A stretch of 64,000 bases of DNA from Actinomycetes bacterium (GCA_023565505.1 JAIMBI010000008.1:1-64000), one strand, 5' to 3'; shown: positions 31,767 to 42,208, counted from the stretch's first letter. The notes: a model not told the origin generated them from the letters alone. Program-made: numbers and translations.

Positions 31767-33044
31767 TTACCGCTCCTCCTGACCGTCTTGCTCCTGGGCG
31801 AGCGTCGCGATCCGCGCGCGCAGCCATGCCGCCAGCTCGTCCCGGGCGACCTCCACCGTCGTCCCCGTGACCAGGTCGCGTACCGGCGCCCGACCCGCCG
31901 CCCATTCCTGCCCGCCGACCATGACCGCCCACCGGGCCCGCCGGGCCGCGTCCTTCATTTGAGCCTTGAGACTGCGGCCCAACAGGTCCGTCACCACCGG
32001 CAGTCCCTCCGCCCGAAGCCGCTCCGCCCACCGCAGGGCTTCGGTGCCCGTCCCGATTTGCGCCAGGTATACCCGCGCCGGGCGGATCGCCGGCCAAGCG
32101 TCCCCCAGGGCCAGGAGCAGGCGCTCCACCCCGCCGGCGAATCCCACGGCGGGCACGGCCGGCCCTTCGAACCGGGCGGGCAGCCCGTCGTACCGCCCGC
32201 CGCCCAGAATGGTATTCTGGGCGCCGAGACCCTCGTCGTCCACCTCGAACACGGTGCGGTGATAGTAGTCCAGGCCCCGCACCAAGTTCTTGTCGTGGTC
32301 CACCTCCACGCCCAGATCGGCCAACAACGCCGTCAGCCCGGCGAAGTGGTCCCGGCACGGCTCGCACCAGAAGTCGCGGATGTCCGGTGCGCCCGCCTTC
32401 AGATGCTGGTCCCGCTTGCAGTCCAACAGGCGGAGGGGGTTGTGCTCCAGCCGCGCTTGGCAGTCCTCGCACAGCTCCGCCCGGTGTTCCGCGTAATAGG
32501 CGACCAGCGCCTGCCGGTAGGCCGGGCGACAGGCGGCGTCGCCCAGCGAATTGAGGCGCACCCGGGGCGTCTTGCCCACCGCTGCGAGAATCCGCGTAGC
32601 CAGGAGGATGACCTCGGCGTCGGCCTCGAACCCTTCGGCGCCGTACAGTTCGACCCCGTACTGCTGGTGCTGGCGGAAACGGCCCGCCTGCGGCCGCTCC
32701 CGCCGGAACATGGGCTGCCAGTAGAACAGACGGACCGGTTGCGGCCACGCGTTCATCCCGTGTTCCACGTAGGCGCGGGCCACCGCCGCCGTCCCTTCAG
32801 GCCGGAGGGTGAGCGACGTTCCGCCGGCGTCAACGAACGTGTAGCGTTCGTGCTGGACGATGTCGGTCGCCTGCCCCACGCCCTCGACGAAGACGGCCGT
32901 CTGCTCGAACACGGGGGTCTGGATTTCCTCGTAGCCGTACCGTTCCGCCCAGTCGTAGAACACCCGGCGGAACCGCTCCACCCGCGCGCTCTCCGGCGGC
33001 AGCACATCCTGTGTGCCCCGCGGCCGCCGCCAGCGATCGTTCAT
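31767..33044 (-). CDS. hisS: histidyl-tRNA synthetase
   Basis: A 425-residue class II synthetase. Motifs are [28 protein letters not shown], the motif 2 region [20 protein letters not shown], the histidine loops [12 protein letters not shown] and GGGRYDGL, and [13 protein letters not shown]. Cys residues CEDCQ and CEPC in the insertion domain may bind zinc, an uncommon feature. Its ATG overlaps the dtd stop (ATGA at 33041-33044). Confidence 0.95.
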   Translation of the reverse strand: MNDRWRRPRGTQDVLPPESARVERFRRVFYDWAERYGYEEIQTPVFEQTAVFVEGVGQATDIVQHERYTFVDAGGTSLTLRPEGTAAVARAYVEHGMNAWPQPVRLFYWQPMFRRERPQAGRFRQHQQYGVELYGAEGFEADAEVILLATRILAAVGKTPRVRLNSLGDAACRPAYRQALVAYYAEHRAELCEDCQARLEHNPLRLLDCKRDQHLKAGAPDIRDFWCEPCRDHFAGLTALLADLGVEVDHDKNLVRGLDYYHRTVFEVDDEGLGAQNTILGGGRYDGLPARFEGPAVPAVGFAGGVERLLLALGDAWPAIRPARVYLAQIGTGTEALRWAERLRAEGLPVVTDLLGRSLKAQMKDAARRARWAVMVGGQEWAAGRAPVRDLVTGTTVEVARDELAAWLRARIATLAQEQDGQEER

Positions 33045-33505
33045 GTTCCGTCCGACCCTCCCCGCCGTGCGCTGTCGATCCAGATGGTCACCGGGCCCCA
33101 GTTCGTCAGGTGCACCGCCATGTCGGCGCCGAAGCGGCCGGTGGCGATGCGCCCGATCCGCTCCCGGACCCGCGCGTTGAATGTCTCCCAGAGGGGCTCG
33201 GCCGCCGCCGCCGGCGCGGCGGCGGCGAAACTCGGGCGCCGGCCGCGGGCGACGTCGCCGTACAAGGTGAACTGGGACACGGACAGCACCTCGCCGGCCA
33301 CGTCGACCACCGAACGGTTCATCGCCCCCCATTCGTCCGGGAACACACGCAGACCCACCACCTTGTCGGCCAGCCAGCGCGCGTCGTCGACCGTATCCGT
33401 CCGCCCGACGCCCACCAGCACCAAGAGACCCGGGCCGATGGCCCCGACGACCTCTCCGCCGACTTCGACCCGGGCCGCCGTCACCCGCTGGACCACCGCC
33501 CGCAC
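33041..33505 (-). CDS. dtd: D-aminoacyl-tRNA deacylase
   Basis: A 154-residue protein: [20 protein letters not shown] at the N-terminus, [19 protein letters not shown], and the chiral-selectivity motif GPVTIWIDS. It hydrolyses D-aminoacyl-tRNAs and proofreads Gly-tRNA-Ala. The start is GTG at 33505, two bases after the rel stop. The order rel-dtd-hisS-aspS is standard in Bacillota. Confidence 0.94.
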   Translation of the reverse strand: MRAVVQRVTAARVEVGGEVVGAIGPGLLVLVGVGRTDTVDDARWLADKVVGLRVFPDEWGAMNRSVVDVAGEVLSVSQFTLYGDVARGRRPSFAAAAPAAAAEPLWETFNARVRERIGRIATGRFGADMAVHLTNWGPVTIWIDSARRGGSDGT

Positions 33506-33507
33506 GC

Positions 33508-35658
33508 TCAGGCTCGCTCCCGGCTGATCCGCCCGACCTTGAGCACGTAGGGCAGGGCGCGGATGCGGTCCATGATCTGGTTCAGTTGGGCCAAGTTGCG
33601 CACCTCGAGCTTGATGTGGACCACGGCGGTCCGGTCGCGCAGTCCCCGGGCCGACGCGTTGAGGATGTTCGTCGTCGCCACGGCGTTGGCCACGTCGGCC
33701 AACAACCCGGGGCGGTCCCACGCGGTCACCACGACCTCGACCGGATGCGGCGCCTCGGCCGCGTCGACCTCCCAGGCGACCTCGACCAGCCGTTCCTGGT
33801 TTTCGGCCGACAGATTCTGCAGGTTGGGGCAGTCCATGCGGTGCACCGACACCCCGCGTCCCCGGGTCAGATAACCGATGACCGGATCCCCGGGCACGGG
33901 GGCGCAGCACCGACCGAAGCGAACCAGAAGCCGGGACTGGCCGCGGACCAGGATCTCCGAGGGCGGCGCGGTCCGGCTCGTCTTCGGGGCCCGCGGCAGC
34001 ACCAACGGGGGAGCGGCGCTCGCGACCAGCTCCTCCTTGATGCGATGCACCAGCTGGATGGGCGACTGGGTGCCCTCGCCGAGGCTGATGGCCGTCTCCT
34101 CGAGCCCCGGGGCCCCGATGCGCTTCAGGATCTCCGCCAACCGCTCCTCGGACAGCGTCAGCCCTGCCCGCCGGAGCTCCCGCTCGAGGATCTCCTTGCC
34201 GCGCACCAGGTTCTCATGGCGCCGTTCGCGCCGGAGCCATTGCCGGATCCGGCTCCGTGCCTGCGACGTGCGGACGAAGCTCAGCCAGTCCGGCGACGGA
34301 CCCGGCGAACTCCGGTTGACCATGACCTCCACGATGTCGCCGTTCTGAAGCGCCGTCGTGAGGGGGACGATGCGGCCGTTGACCTTGGCGCCGACGCAGT
34401 GGTGCCCCACGTCGGTGTGGATGCGGTAGGCGAAGTCCACCGGCGTCGCCCCGGCCGGCAGCTCGATGACGTCTCCGCGCGGCGTGAACACGAACACCTC
34501 GTCGGCGAAGAGGTCGATCTTGAGCGTCTCCATGAACTCGCGGGCGTCGCGCATGTCGCGCTGCCACTCGAGCAGCTGCCGCAACCACGAGAGTTTCTGC
34601 TCGAAGTCCCGATCCGGGCGCGCGTCTTCCTTGTAGCGCCAGTGGGCGGCGATGCCGTACTCCGCCGTGTGGTGCATCTCAAACGTCCGGATCTGCACCT
34701 CGAAGGGTTCCCCCGACGGCCCGATCACGGTGGTGTGGAGGCTCTGGTACATGTTGGACTTGGGCATCGCGATGTAGTCCTTGAAGCGCCCCGGCAGCGG
34801 CTTCCACATCTCGTGCACCAGGCCCAGCACGGCGTAGCAGTCCCGCACGGTCTCGACCAGCACCCGCACCGCGATGAGGTCGTAGATCTCCTCGAAGCGC
34901 TTGCCCTGCTTCTGCATCTTCTGGTAGATGCTGTAGAGGTGCTTCGCGCGCCCGGACACCTCGGCCTCGATCCCCGCCCGTTCCAGCCGGTCCTTCAGGA
35001 CGGCGATGGCCGCTTCCACCTCCGCCTCGCGTTCCCGCCGCCGCTTGGCCACCTTCTCCCGCATTTCCCGATACGCCGCCGGATCCAGGTGCTGGAAGGC
35101 CAGGTCTTCCAGCTCCCACTTGATGCGGAAGATCCCCAGGCGATTCGCCAGCGGCGCATAGATCTCCCGCGTCTCGCGCGCGATGCGCTCCACCCGCTCG
35201 GGCGGCAGGTGCTTCAAGGTGCGCATGTTGTGCAGGCGGTCGGCCAGCTTGATGAGGATGACCCGGATGTCCCGGGCCATCGCGAGGAACATCTTGCGCA
35301 GGTTCTCGACCTGTTCCTCCTCCCGCGACCGGACCTCGAGCCGCGACAGCTTGGTGACGCCGTCGACAAGCATCGCCACGTCGGTCCCGAATTCGGCTTC
35401 GATCTGCGCCAGCGGCACGCCCGTGTCCTCCACCACGTCGTGCAGAAGCGCCGCCACGATCGTGTCCGTGTCGAGGTTGAGGTCGACCAGGATCTTGGCG
35501 ACCGCGAGCGGATGCTCGATGTACGGCTCGCCCGACGCGCGCGACTGCCCCTCGTGGGCTCGGGCGGCGAAGGCCAGGGCACGGCCGATGCGTTCCGTGT
35601 CCAGCCCGGCCGGGCTGCCGCCCAGAAGTTCCTGCAATCGGTCCTGCGCCACCGCCAC
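33508..35658 (-). CDS. rel: bifunctional (p)ppGpp synthetase/hydrolase Rel
   Basis: A 716-residue RelA/SpoT-family enzyme. It has the HD hydrolase domain ([31 protein letters not shown]), then the synthetase domain ([39 protein letters not shown]). The RFKD motif is that of bifunctional enzymes. These are followed by TGS ([20 protein letters not shown]), a Cys-containing region ([20 protein letters not shown]) and a C-terminal ACT domain. It makes and degrades the stringent-response alarmone. GTG at 35658 was chosen for spacing from GAGGGGGG; GTG at 35652 or 35667 are alternatives. Confidence 0.93.
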   Translation of the reverse strand: MAVAQDRLQELLGGSPAGLDTERIGRALAFAARAHEGQSRASGEPYIEHPLAVAKILVDLNLDTDTIVAALLHDVVEDTGVPLAQIEAEFGTDVAMLVDGVTKLSRLEVRSREEEQVENLRKMFLAMARDIRVILIKLADRLHNMRTLKHLPPERVERIARETREIYAPLANRLGIFRIKWELEDLAFQHLDPAAYREMREKVAKRRREREAEVEAAIAVLKDRLERAGIEAEVSGRAKHLYSIYQKMQKQGKRFEEIYDLIAVRVLVETVRDCYAVLGLVHEMWKPLPGRFKDYIAMPKSNMYQSLHTTVIGPSGEPFEVQIRTFEMHHTAEYGIAAHWRYKEDARPDRDFEQKLSWLRQLLEWQRDMRDAREFMETLKIDLFADEVFVFTPRGDVIELPAGATPVDFAYRIHTDVGHHCVGAKVNGRIVPLTTALQNGDIVEVMVNRSSPGPSPDWLSFVRTSQARSRIRQWLRRERRHENLVRGKEILERELRRAGLTLSEERLAEILKRIGAPGLEETAISLGEGTQSPIQLVHRIKEELVASAAPPLVLPRAPKTSRTAPPSEILVRGQSRLLVRFGRCCAPVPGDPVIGYLTRGRGVSVHRMDCPNLQNLSAENQERLVEVAWEVDAAEAPHPVEVVVTAWDRPGLLADVANAVATTNILNASARGLRDRTAVVHIKLEVRNLAQLNQIMDRIRALPYVLKVGRISRERA

Positions 35659-35753
35659 GGCCGCCACCCCCCTCGCCTCGTTGTCGGGCGGGCCGTGGCC
35701 CACGCTCCCGGAGGTCGGCCCCGTCCCCGCCGCCGCTGTCGGCAGGGCCTCCC

Positions 35754-36266
35754 TCAGAGGGACCACAACGCCACGGCCTCCACGTCCGCTCGCTCGCGTC
35801 CACCGAGCTGAACCAGCTCAATGAGAAACAGAGCGCCGGCGACTTCCGCCCCGGCCCGCCGGATCAGTCGGGCCGTCGCCGCCACCGTGCCGCCTGTGGC
35901 CAGCACGTCGTCGACGATGAGCGCCCGACGCCCGTCGAGGGCCAGGTCCGCCGACATCTCCAACCGTCCTACTCCGTATTCTAAAACATATTCCTCGCCC
36001 AAGACCGGCCCCGGCAGCTTGCCCGGCTTCCGAACGGCAACCACGCCCGCCCCCAGGCGGTCCGCCAGCGGTGCCGCCAACAGGAAGGCCCGAGCCTCCG
36101 GGGCGACGATGACCGAAGGGGCAAAGCGCGTCGCCGCCCGCCCCAACTCGTCCAGCATCGCCCGATAGGCGTCGGGGTCCGCCAGCACCGGCAGGATGTC
36201 TCGAAACACGACGCCCGGCTCCGGAAAGCCGGGGATGGTGCGCACCTTCTCACGCCAATCCGTCAT
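35754..36266 (-). CDS. apt: adenine phosphoribosyltransferase
   Basis: A 170-residue type I phosphoribosyltransferase. The start MTDWREKVRTIPGFPEPGVV is followed by FRDILPVL, the family's N-terminal pattern. The PRPP loop is RRALIVDDVLATGGTVAA. It salvages adenine to AMP. Start ATG 36266 fits the family, though its ribosome binding site is weak; a GTG 18 codons earlier is possible. It precedes rel as in Bacillus. The recJ gene that usually sits just upstream is missing here. Confidence 0.92.
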   Translation of the reverse strand: MTDWREKVRTIPGFPEPGVVFRDILPVLADPDAYRAMLDELGRAATRFAPSVIVAPEARAFLLAAPLADRLGAGVVAVRKPGKLPGPVLGEEYVLEYGVGRLEMSADLALDGRRALIVDDVLATGGTVAATARLIRRAGAEVAGALFLIELVQLGGRERADVEAVALWSL

Positions 36267-36359
36267 CTGCACGCCGGCGGTCCCGTCTCGCGGCAGGCCC
36301 CCCGGCACCGCCCTCCTCACGCCCCAGGCTTGATTCGGTCGTCCCCCGCCGCCGCCCCC

Positions 36360-36626
36360 TCAGCCGGGGCGACCGTCGGCGGGCACGTGCGCCGGGCCGG
36401 CCGGCCGACCGGTCCCATGACGCCGCCGCGCGCCGACCACCCAACTCCAAAGCGCCCCAACCAGGGCTCCGAACAGCGCCGCGCCCAGGATCACCACCGC
36501 GAGCGACACGCCGGGAGCGGTCCACCAGAGAAACCGAATCGGCACCGGCCCCGCGTTCTGGACGGCGAAAACCGCCACCACCAGGGCGAATCCCAGCACA
36601 CCCAGCCAACGCCGCACGCGGTCCAC
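36360..36626 (-). CDS. LapA-domain (DUF1049) small membrane protein
   Basis: An 88-residue protein with two hydrophobic helices (LGVLGFALVVAVFAVQNAGP and VSLAVVILGAALFGALVGAL) joined by VPIRFLWWTAPG, the LapA/YrvD pattern, and a basic Gly/Pro-rich tail. GTG at 36626 has GGAGAGG upstream. YrvD lies in the same position in Bacillus, between secDF and apt. Confidence 0.85.
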   Translation of the reverse strand: MDRVRRWLGVLGFALVVAVFAVQNAGPVPIRFLWWTAPGVSLAVVILGAALFGALVGALWSWVVGARRRHGTGRPAGPAHVPADGRPG

Positions 36627-36638
36627 CGCCTCTCCTGC

Positions 36639-37541
36639 TCAAGACCCGCCGCCGTGAGTGGTCCGCGGCGCCGTGGGCGGGGCCGCGTCTTCCGGCGAGG
36701 GGTTGACGTGAACCATGACATCGGCCACGTGGGGCACGTCCATGAGCCGGTCTTTCACGGCGTGGGCCAAACTGTGGGCTTCCACCAAGGAGAAGGTGCG
36801 CGGCGCCACCACCTTGATGTCGACCAGGATGATGGGTCCCGCCAACCGGGTCCGGATCTCCTTCACCGCCAGCACGCCGGGAACCGCCAGGGCTTGCCGC
36901 CGCAGCAGCTCGGCCGTCTCCGCGTCCACCGCCCGGTCCATGAGATGCGAGGCCGCCTGGCCGAACAGCCGGACGCCGGCGGCGATGACCAAGGCCCCCA
37001 CCAGCAGGGCCCCCCAGGCGTCGGCATGAGCCCAACCCATGCGGGCGCCCAGGATGCCCCCCACGGCCGCCGCGGAGGAGACCAGGTCGGTCAGGTTGTC
37101 CACCGCCGACGCCCCCAGCGCGTGGCTGCGCAGGCGCCGGGCCAAAGCCCGCTGGGAGACGTAGAGGATCCCCTTGGCGACGCCGGCGGCGACGGCGACC
37201 GCCAGTGCCAACCGGTCCGGCTCCACCGTGGGCGGTCGCCCCAAGCTGGAAGCCGCTCCCGCCATGACGTCCAGACCGGCCAGCACCAACAGCACGGCCA
37301 CGACCTTTTGGGCCACGGCCTCGGCCTTGTGGTGGCCGTAGTTGTGTTCCGCATCGGGAGGTTGCCGGGCGATGCGCAGACCCACCAGCACGGCAATGGA
37401 CGACCCGACGTCCGCGCCCGAGTGGATACCGTCGGCGAGAAGGGCCTGCGAACGCCCGGCTACTCCGGCCGCCACCTTCACCGCTGTCAGCAGGGCGTTG
37501 CTCGCGATACCCCACCAGGCGCTGCGCTCTCCGATCTCCAA
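36639..37541 (-). CDS. cation diffusion facilitator family transporter
   Basis: A 300-residue CDF transporter with six membrane segments. It has the site LLADGIHSGADVGSS, EHNYGHHKAEAVAQ in TM2-3, the second site ALGASAVDNLTDLVSSAAAV, and a C-terminal cytoplasmic ferredoxin-like domain (VPGVLAVKEIRTRLAGPIIL, HVADVMVHVNPSPED). It exports divalent metals such as Zn2+, Mn2+ or Fe2+; the metal cannot be told from sequence. The start appears to be TTG at 37541. It corresponds in position to YrvC-YrvD neighbours in Bacillus. Confidence 0.9.
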   Translation of the reverse strand: MEIGERSAWWGIASNALLTAVKVAAGVAGRSQALLADGIHSGADVGSSIAVLVGLRIARQPPDAEHNYGHHKAEAVAQKVVAVLLVLAGLDVMAGAASSLGRPPTVEPDRLALAVAVAAGVAKGILYVSQRALARRLRSHALGASAVDNLTDLVSSAAAVGGILGARMGWAHADAWGALLVGALVIAAGVRLFGQAASHLMDRAVDAETAELLRRQALAVPGVLAVKEIRTRLAGPIILVDIKVVAPRTFSLVEAHSLAHAVKDRLMDVPHVADVMVHVNPSPEDAAPPTAPRTTHGGGS

Positions 37542-37571
37542 ATCGTCCCTCGCATCTCCGCCGGGCGAGGC

Positions 37572-37991
37572 TCAGCCGAGGTCAAGCAACACGAGGCCCG
37601 CGACCAGACGCGCGAGCCTCAGGACCGCCCGGCGCACGATGTACGCGACCGTCCCCTGAACCCGGGCGGCCGCGTCGAATCCTACCGTCGTCTGCCAAAA
37701 TAATAATCCGGCCCACGGCCCTGCGGCCAGACCGCTGGCGAGCAGCGCCGCACTCTCCAGGGCCAACCGCCGACCGGTCGCCGCGGGCGACGACACGGCA
37801 CGGCGCAGGCCGCACAAGCCCCCCTCCACCAGGGCGGCCCCGACGGCGGCCGCGACCAGAATCCCGCGCGGGGGCCACGCGCTCCCCGTCTCCACCCACC
37901 GCCACGCCGCGGCCGCCACCAGCCAGGGGAGATCCGACAGCACCATCAGCGCCAGCAGCGCGCCCGTCACGAGTGCCGCGACGACCGTCAC
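37572..37991 (-). CDS. membrane protein of unknown function
   Basis: A 139-residue hydrophobic protein with about four possible membrane segments (VVAALVTGALLALMVLSDLP, GILVAAAVGAALVEGGLC and a Leu-rich C-terminus). The reading frame is open and lies 30 bases before the CDF gene on the same strand. Sites like those in known families are not visible. A GTG start at 37991 is assumed, with only a weak GGGAG upstream. It may be a lineage-specific gene. Confidence 0.5.
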   Translation of the reverse strand: MTVVAALVTGALLALMVLSDLPWLVAAAAWRWVETGSAWPPRGILVAAAVGAALVEGGLCGLRRAVSSPAATGRRLALESAALLASGLAAGPWAGLLFWQTTVGFDAAARVQGTVAYIVRRAVLRLARLVAGLVLLDLG

Positions 37992-38078
37992 GTCCCAATC
38001 GTCTCCCGTCCGTCCGCCTGCCGCACCCCAGCGCCCCCCGCCCGATAGTCTCGCCGGGACCGTCTCCCGCCATGTGAC

Positions 38079-38972
38079 CTAAGCCAGCCGCTGGCGGGGG
38101 GCCGGGGCGGCTTGCCGCTTGCGCCACAGGAGCCAGAGGGGACTGGCGATGAAGATCGAGGAGTAGGTCCCGAAAAACACCCCGAGCAGCATGGTCAGCG
38201 CGAAGTCCTTGATAGTCGCCCCGCCGAAGATGAGAATGGCCGCCAGGGCCAACAGAACTGTGCTGGAGGTGTTGATGGACCGGATGAGCACCTGGTTCAG
38301 GCTGCGGTTGACCAGGTCTTCCAACGGCTCCCCCCGCTTCTGGCGGTTCAGGTTCTCCCGGATCCGGTCAAAGATGATGATGGTGTCGTTGACCGAATAC
38401 CCGAAGATCGTGAGCACGGCCATCACGAAGTACTGGCTCAGGGTGATGTGGATGAGCGCGATGAGTCCGACCGTGATCAGCACGTCGTGGATGAGGGCGA
38501 TGATCGCCGACAGGGCGAACCGCCACTCGAAACGGAGGGTGATGTAGAGAATGATCCCGGCCGTGGCCAGAAGCACAGCCAAGAGGGCCGTCCGCTCCGT
38601 CTCCTGCCCGATGACCGACGACACCCGGCTGGTCGAGACCGCCTCGAACGGTCCCACCCGCCGGCGCAGGCTGCTCAACAGCTGGGTCCGTTGGGTTTCG
38701 GAGATCGCCGGCGTGGTGATGAGCACTTCGCGGTGGCCTTGGCCGACGAACACGATGGAACTCCCGCCGAGGCGCCGGCTGTCGAGAACCGCACGGATGG
38801 GCGCCGACGCCGTGGGATGCTGGAAGCGGAGGTCCAGTTGCGTGCCGCCCGTGAAGTCGATGCCGTAATGCAGTCCCCGAATGGCCAACGCCAGGATGGC
38901 GATCAGGATGAGGGTCCCGGAGGCGGCGAACCAGATGCGCCAACGGCGGACGAAGTCGAAATGAAACTCCAC
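38079..38972 (-). CDS. secF: protein translocase subunit SecF
   Basis: A 297-residue SecF. The N-terminal helix is followed by LHYGIDFTGGTQLDLRF. The conserved transmembrane part contains ALSAIIALIHDVLITVG, FGYSVNDTIIIFDRIRENL and RSLNQVLIRSINTSSTVLLA. Together with SecD it uses the proton gradient to help pull exported proteins through SecYEG. The GTG start at 38972 has GGGAGGAGG upstream. It lies 18 bases after secD. Confidence 0.95.
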   Translation of the reverse strand: MEFHFDFVRRWRIWFAASGTLILIAILALAIRGLHYGIDFTGGTQLDLRFQHPTASAPIRAVLDSRRLGGSSIVFVGQGHREVLITTPAISETQRTQLLSSLRRRVGPFEAVSTSRVSSVIGQETERTALLAVLLATAGIILYITLRFEWRFALSAIIALIHDVLITVGLIALIHITLSQYFVMAVLTIFGYSVNDTIIIFDRIRENLNRQKRGEPLEDLVNRSLNQVLIRSINTSSTVLLALAAILIFGGATIKDFALTMLLGVFFGTYSSIFIASPLWLLWRKRQAAPAPRQRLA

Positions 38973-38990
38973 GATGCGCCTCCTCCCGCC

Positions 38991-40211
38991 CTACCCGACG
39001 AAGACGGCCCGGTTGCGCGCCCATCCGGCGTCGGCCGCCAGCCGGATGAACTCCCGCGTCACGAACACCGCCGTGAAGAGCGAGATAACGATCCCGACCA
39101 TGAGCGTCACCGCGAAGCCCTTCACCTCGCCGGAACCCAGGGCGAAGAGGATGGCCCCCGCCAGGAAGGTCGTGGCGTTGGAGTCCAGGATGGCCCGGAT
39201 GGCGTGCCGGAATCCGGCTTCCACCGCCGCGCGCGGCGTTTTCCCGGCCGCCATCTCCTCCTTGACGCGGCTGAAGATGATGACGTTGGCGTCCACCGCC
39301 ATGCCGGCGGACAGGATCATCCCCGCCACGCCGGGCAGCGTGAGGGTCGCGTTCAGGGCGATGAGGGCCCCGACCATCAGGAACATGTAGATCCCGAGCG
39401 AAATGTCCGCGAGCAGGCCCGCGAGGCGGTACCACACCACCATGAACGTCCCGATCAAGGCCAGCGCCAGCGCGGCGGCGAGCTTGGAATAGGCGACCGA
39501 GTCGGCCCCCAGGGTGGCGCTCACCGTCCGCACGTCCAACACCTTAAGCTTGACCGGGAGCGCGCCCGACTGCAGCAGGAGCGCCATCTGCTGCGCCTGC
39601 TTCAAGGACGTGAAGCCCCCCGTCAACTCGGCCTTGCCGTCGGTGATCACCGCGTCCACCTGCGGAGCTTCAAGCAGCTTGCCGTCCAGGTAGATCGGAA
39701 GCACCTGGTGGTAGTACTTCTTCGTCGCCTGGGCGAAGGCCTGGGTCCCTTGGGCGTTGAAGGTGAGGTTCACCACGTACGGATCCTGCGGGTTCTGGGC
39801 AATCGCCGCCTGGGCGTTGGCCAACTCGCCGCCGGTGAGCAGGACCTGCTTGCCGTCCGGACTCTTGATCTGGAGCAGGGCCGTCTTGCCCAGGAAGGCC
39901 AACGCCTCTTCCTGGTTCTTGACCCCCGGCAGCTGGACCATGATGCGGTTCGTGCCCACCTGCTGAATGACCGGCTCGGAAACCCCGAGCTTGTCAACCC
40001 GAAACGTCATGATCTGCATGGCCCGTTGCATCGCCTCAGGCGTCACGGGCGCCCCCGGGGTGGGTACGGCCTCGAATTCGGCGCTGATGCCCCCCACGAA
40101 GTCCAGTCCGTAGTGGAGGTAGCGGGTGACCGGGTTGACGGCGGAAAAATAATAGCCGGCTGCCCCCAGCAGCACGACGATGGCAATCAAGATCCAGCCG
40201 GCTCGGCGCAT
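38991..40211 (-). CDS. secD: protein translocase subunit SecD
   Basis: A 406-residue SecD: an N-terminal helix (GWILIAIVVLLGAAGYYFSA), LHYGLDFVGGISAEFE, a compact periplasmic P1 region with VQLPGVKNQEEALAFLGKTA, and the membrane domain with GMILSAGMAVDANVIIFSRV and AAVEAGFRHAIRAILDSNAT. Separate secD and secF, rather than a fused secDF, occur in many Bacillota outside Bacillus. No upstream yajC is seen. Confidence 0.95.
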   Translation of the reverse strand: MRRAGWILIAIVVLLGAAGYYFSAVNPVTRYLHYGLDFVGGISAEFEAVPTPGAPVTPEAMQRAMQIMTFRVDKLGVSEPVIQQVGTNRIMVQLPGVKNQEEALAFLGKTALLQIKSPDGKQVLLTGGELANAQAAIAQNPQDPYVVNLTFNAQGTQAFAQATKKYYHQVLPIYLDGKLLEAPQVDAVITDGKAELTGGFTSLKQAQQMALLLQSGALPVKLKVLDVRTVSATLGADSVAYSKLAAALALALIGTFMVVWYRLAGLLADISLGIYMFLMVGALIALNATLTLPGVAGMILSAGMAVDANVIIFSRVKEEMAAGKTPRAAVEAGFRHAIRAILDSNATTFLAGAILFALGSGEVKGFAVTLMVGIVISLFTAVFVTREFIRLAADAGWARNRAVFVG

Positions 40212-40291
40212 TCCGGCCCTCCTGCCCGAAAATCTGCCTGATTATACCCCGCGGGTCCCGGGGGCGCAACGACGCGGCCCGGCCTGCGGCC

Positions 40292-42166
40292 TCAGGCGCC
40301 TCCGAGCACCCGCGTATCGCCCACCCGGCGCGTGATCCGGGCCTCGTCCATCCGTTCCAGGATGGGGACGGCGTATTTGCGCGAGGTGCCGAGGACCTCC
40401 CGCAAGGCCGAGGTGTTGAGGGCGCCCCGTTCGGCCAGCGCTTGGCGCACGGCCGCGGCGGCCTGCTCGAACACCTCCCGGGTCAGGTAGAGCCCTTCGT
40501 CGACCTTCACCAGGCGGCCGGTGTGGACCAGCCACTGGACGAGGTCCCGCCCTCGCTCGTCGTCCGCCCCCATCCCCGCGAGCACCGCCTCGATGTCCTC
40601 CGGCCTGAGGCCCTGGGCCGTCAGCGTCTCCACGAGGCGTCGCGCCCGCGCTTCGTCCGTAGGATCCAGCGCCACCGTAAACGACGCCAGGCGGAGCCAC
40701 TCCCGGTCGGCCACGACCCCCGGTACGGAGAGGAGAAAGCGCGCCATGGCCCGCGGGTCCCACCCTGCGAACAACGGGCGGAAGGCTTCGCGCGGCAGGC
40801 CGGGTCGGAGCGGGTAGCGGCGGTGATAGTCGGCCAACTGCTCCCGCACCGCGGCCTCCAGGCGGGCCCGGACGTCGCGGTGGAGGACCGTCCGGTCCTC
40901 GGCCAGCTCCACCGCCTCCACCTCGGCCAATCGTTGCCGCAGCGTCTCCTCTTCCAAGCCGACGTGACGCGCCAGTTCCGCTAGCGGCACGGGCATGCCC
41001 GCCTCAAGGGCCCGGCTGACCGCCAGCGTGACCGGATCACTGGCCAGCGCCGCCTCTAGCCGTTCCAACAGCCCCCGCTCCCGGCGGGTATGATGGATCC
41101 CCAGCTCGACCACCTGGCCCCCGCCGATCGTGGTCACCGGACTGTACGACCGGATGAGCACGCGGTCGCCGCGCTGCACCACGACGGGCTCCTCCCAGCG
41201 CAACTCGGCCCAGGCGCGGTCGCCCGGCGCCAGCTCCTCCCGGTCGAAGAAATAGACCCGGGCCAAGGCCTCCTGCGTGCCCGTATGCGTGTGGACGCGG
41301 CCCCGATGTTTGAGGGGGGAAGCGTCCTCGAGCAGGGTGAGGAGGAGCGTCGCCACCGTCACCGGGCTGAAGGTGCCCGGACGGGCCAGCACCTGGCCCC
41401 GGCGCACCAGGCTCCGTTCCACCCCGCCCAGATTCACCGCCACCCGCTGCCCCGCCATGGCCCGCTCGACCCGCTGGCCGTGGACCTCGAGGCCCCGGAC
41501 GCGCGTTCGCAGGTCTTCGGGCAGGACCGTCACGACCTCGTCCACCGCCAACTGTCCGCTGGTCATCGTGCCGGTCACCACGGTGCCGAAGCCGCGGACC
41601 GTGAACACCCGGTCGACGGGCAGCCGCAGCAGGCCGGTGGTGTCACGGGGCGGGACGCTGTCGGCCAAGCGGTCCAGCTCCGCCAACAGTTCGGGAATAC
41701 CCTCGCCTGTCACGGCGCTCACCGGCAGGATGGGTGCATCCGCGAGAAAAGACCCCGCGAGGGCCTCGGCGGTATCGGCGCGCACCAAGTCCAACCAGTC
41801 GGCCTCCACGAGGTCGACTTTCGTCAGCACCGTCAGACCGTGCTCGACACCCAGGAGGCGGAGGATGGCCAGATGCTCCCGGGTCTGCGGCATGACCCCC
41901 TCGTCCGCCGCCACGACCAACAGGACGGCGTCCATCCCGTGCACGCCGGCCACCATGTTGCGGACGAAGCGCTCGTGCCCCGGCACGTCCACGAACGCCG
42001 CCGATCGGCCGGAAGGCAGCACGAGCGGTGCGAAGCCCAGGTCGATGGAGATGCCCCGCGCCTTTTCCTCGGGGAGACGGTCCGTGTCCCGGCCCGTCAA
42101 CCGGCGTACCAACGTCGTCTTGCCGTGGTCGATGTGCCCCGCGGTCCCGAACACCACTGGTCGCAA
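40292..42166 (-). CDS. selB: selenocysteine-specific elongation factor SelB
   Basis: A 624-residue GTPase. The G domain has VVFGTAGHIDHGKTTLVRRL, KARGISIDLGFAPL, FVDVPGHERFVRNMVAGVHG and LTKVDLVE. The EF-Tu-like domains follow (RVFTVRGFGTVVTGTMTSG), then four winged-helix domains that bind the SECIS element in mRNA. It delivers Sec-tRNA to UGA codons, so the organism should make selenoproteins. The start looks like TTG at 42166 with GGAGGCGAAG upstream. selA, selC and selD are not in this window. Confidence 0.94.
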   Translation of the reverse strand: MRPVVFGTAGHIDHGKTTLVRRLTGRDTDRLPEEKARGISIDLGFAPLVLPSGRSAAFVDVPGHERFVRNMVAGVHGMDAVLLVVAADEGVMPQTREHLAILRLLGVEHGLTVLTKVDLVEADWLDLVRADTAEALAGSFLADAPILPVSAVTGEGIPELLAELDRLADSVPPRDTTGLLRLPVDRVFTVRGFGTVVTGTMTSGQLAVDEVVTVLPEDLRTRVRGLEVHGQRVERAMAGQRVAVNLGGVERSLVRRGQVLARPGTFSPVTVATLLLTLLEDASPLKHRGRVHTHTGTQEALARVYFFDREELAPGDRAWAELRWEEPVVVQRGDRVLIRSYSPVTTIGGGQVVELGIHHTRRERGLLERLEAALASDPVTLAVSRALEAGMPVPLAELARHVGLEEETLRQRLAEVEAVELAEDRTVLHRDVRARLEAAVREQLADYHRRYPLRPGLPREAFRPLFAGWDPRAMARFLLSVPGVVADREWLRLASFTVALDPTDEARARRLVETLTAQGLRPEDIEAVLAGMGADDERGRDLVQWLVHTGRLVKVDEGLYLTREVFEQAAAAVRQALAERGALNTSALREVLGTSRKYAVPILERMDEARITRRVGDTRVLGGA

Positions 42167-42208
42167 ACGTTCTTCGCCTCCGATCCCGGTGTCAGGCGGC
42201 CGGCCGTC

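Noticed and set aside
30057-33527. Plus-strand open frame of 1156 codons opposite aspS, hisS and dtd
   Set aside because: Shadow of aspS and hisS; no domain resemblance.
38112-40241. Plus-strand open frame of 709 codons
   Set aside because: Antisense to secF and secD, whose protein sequences are unmistakable.
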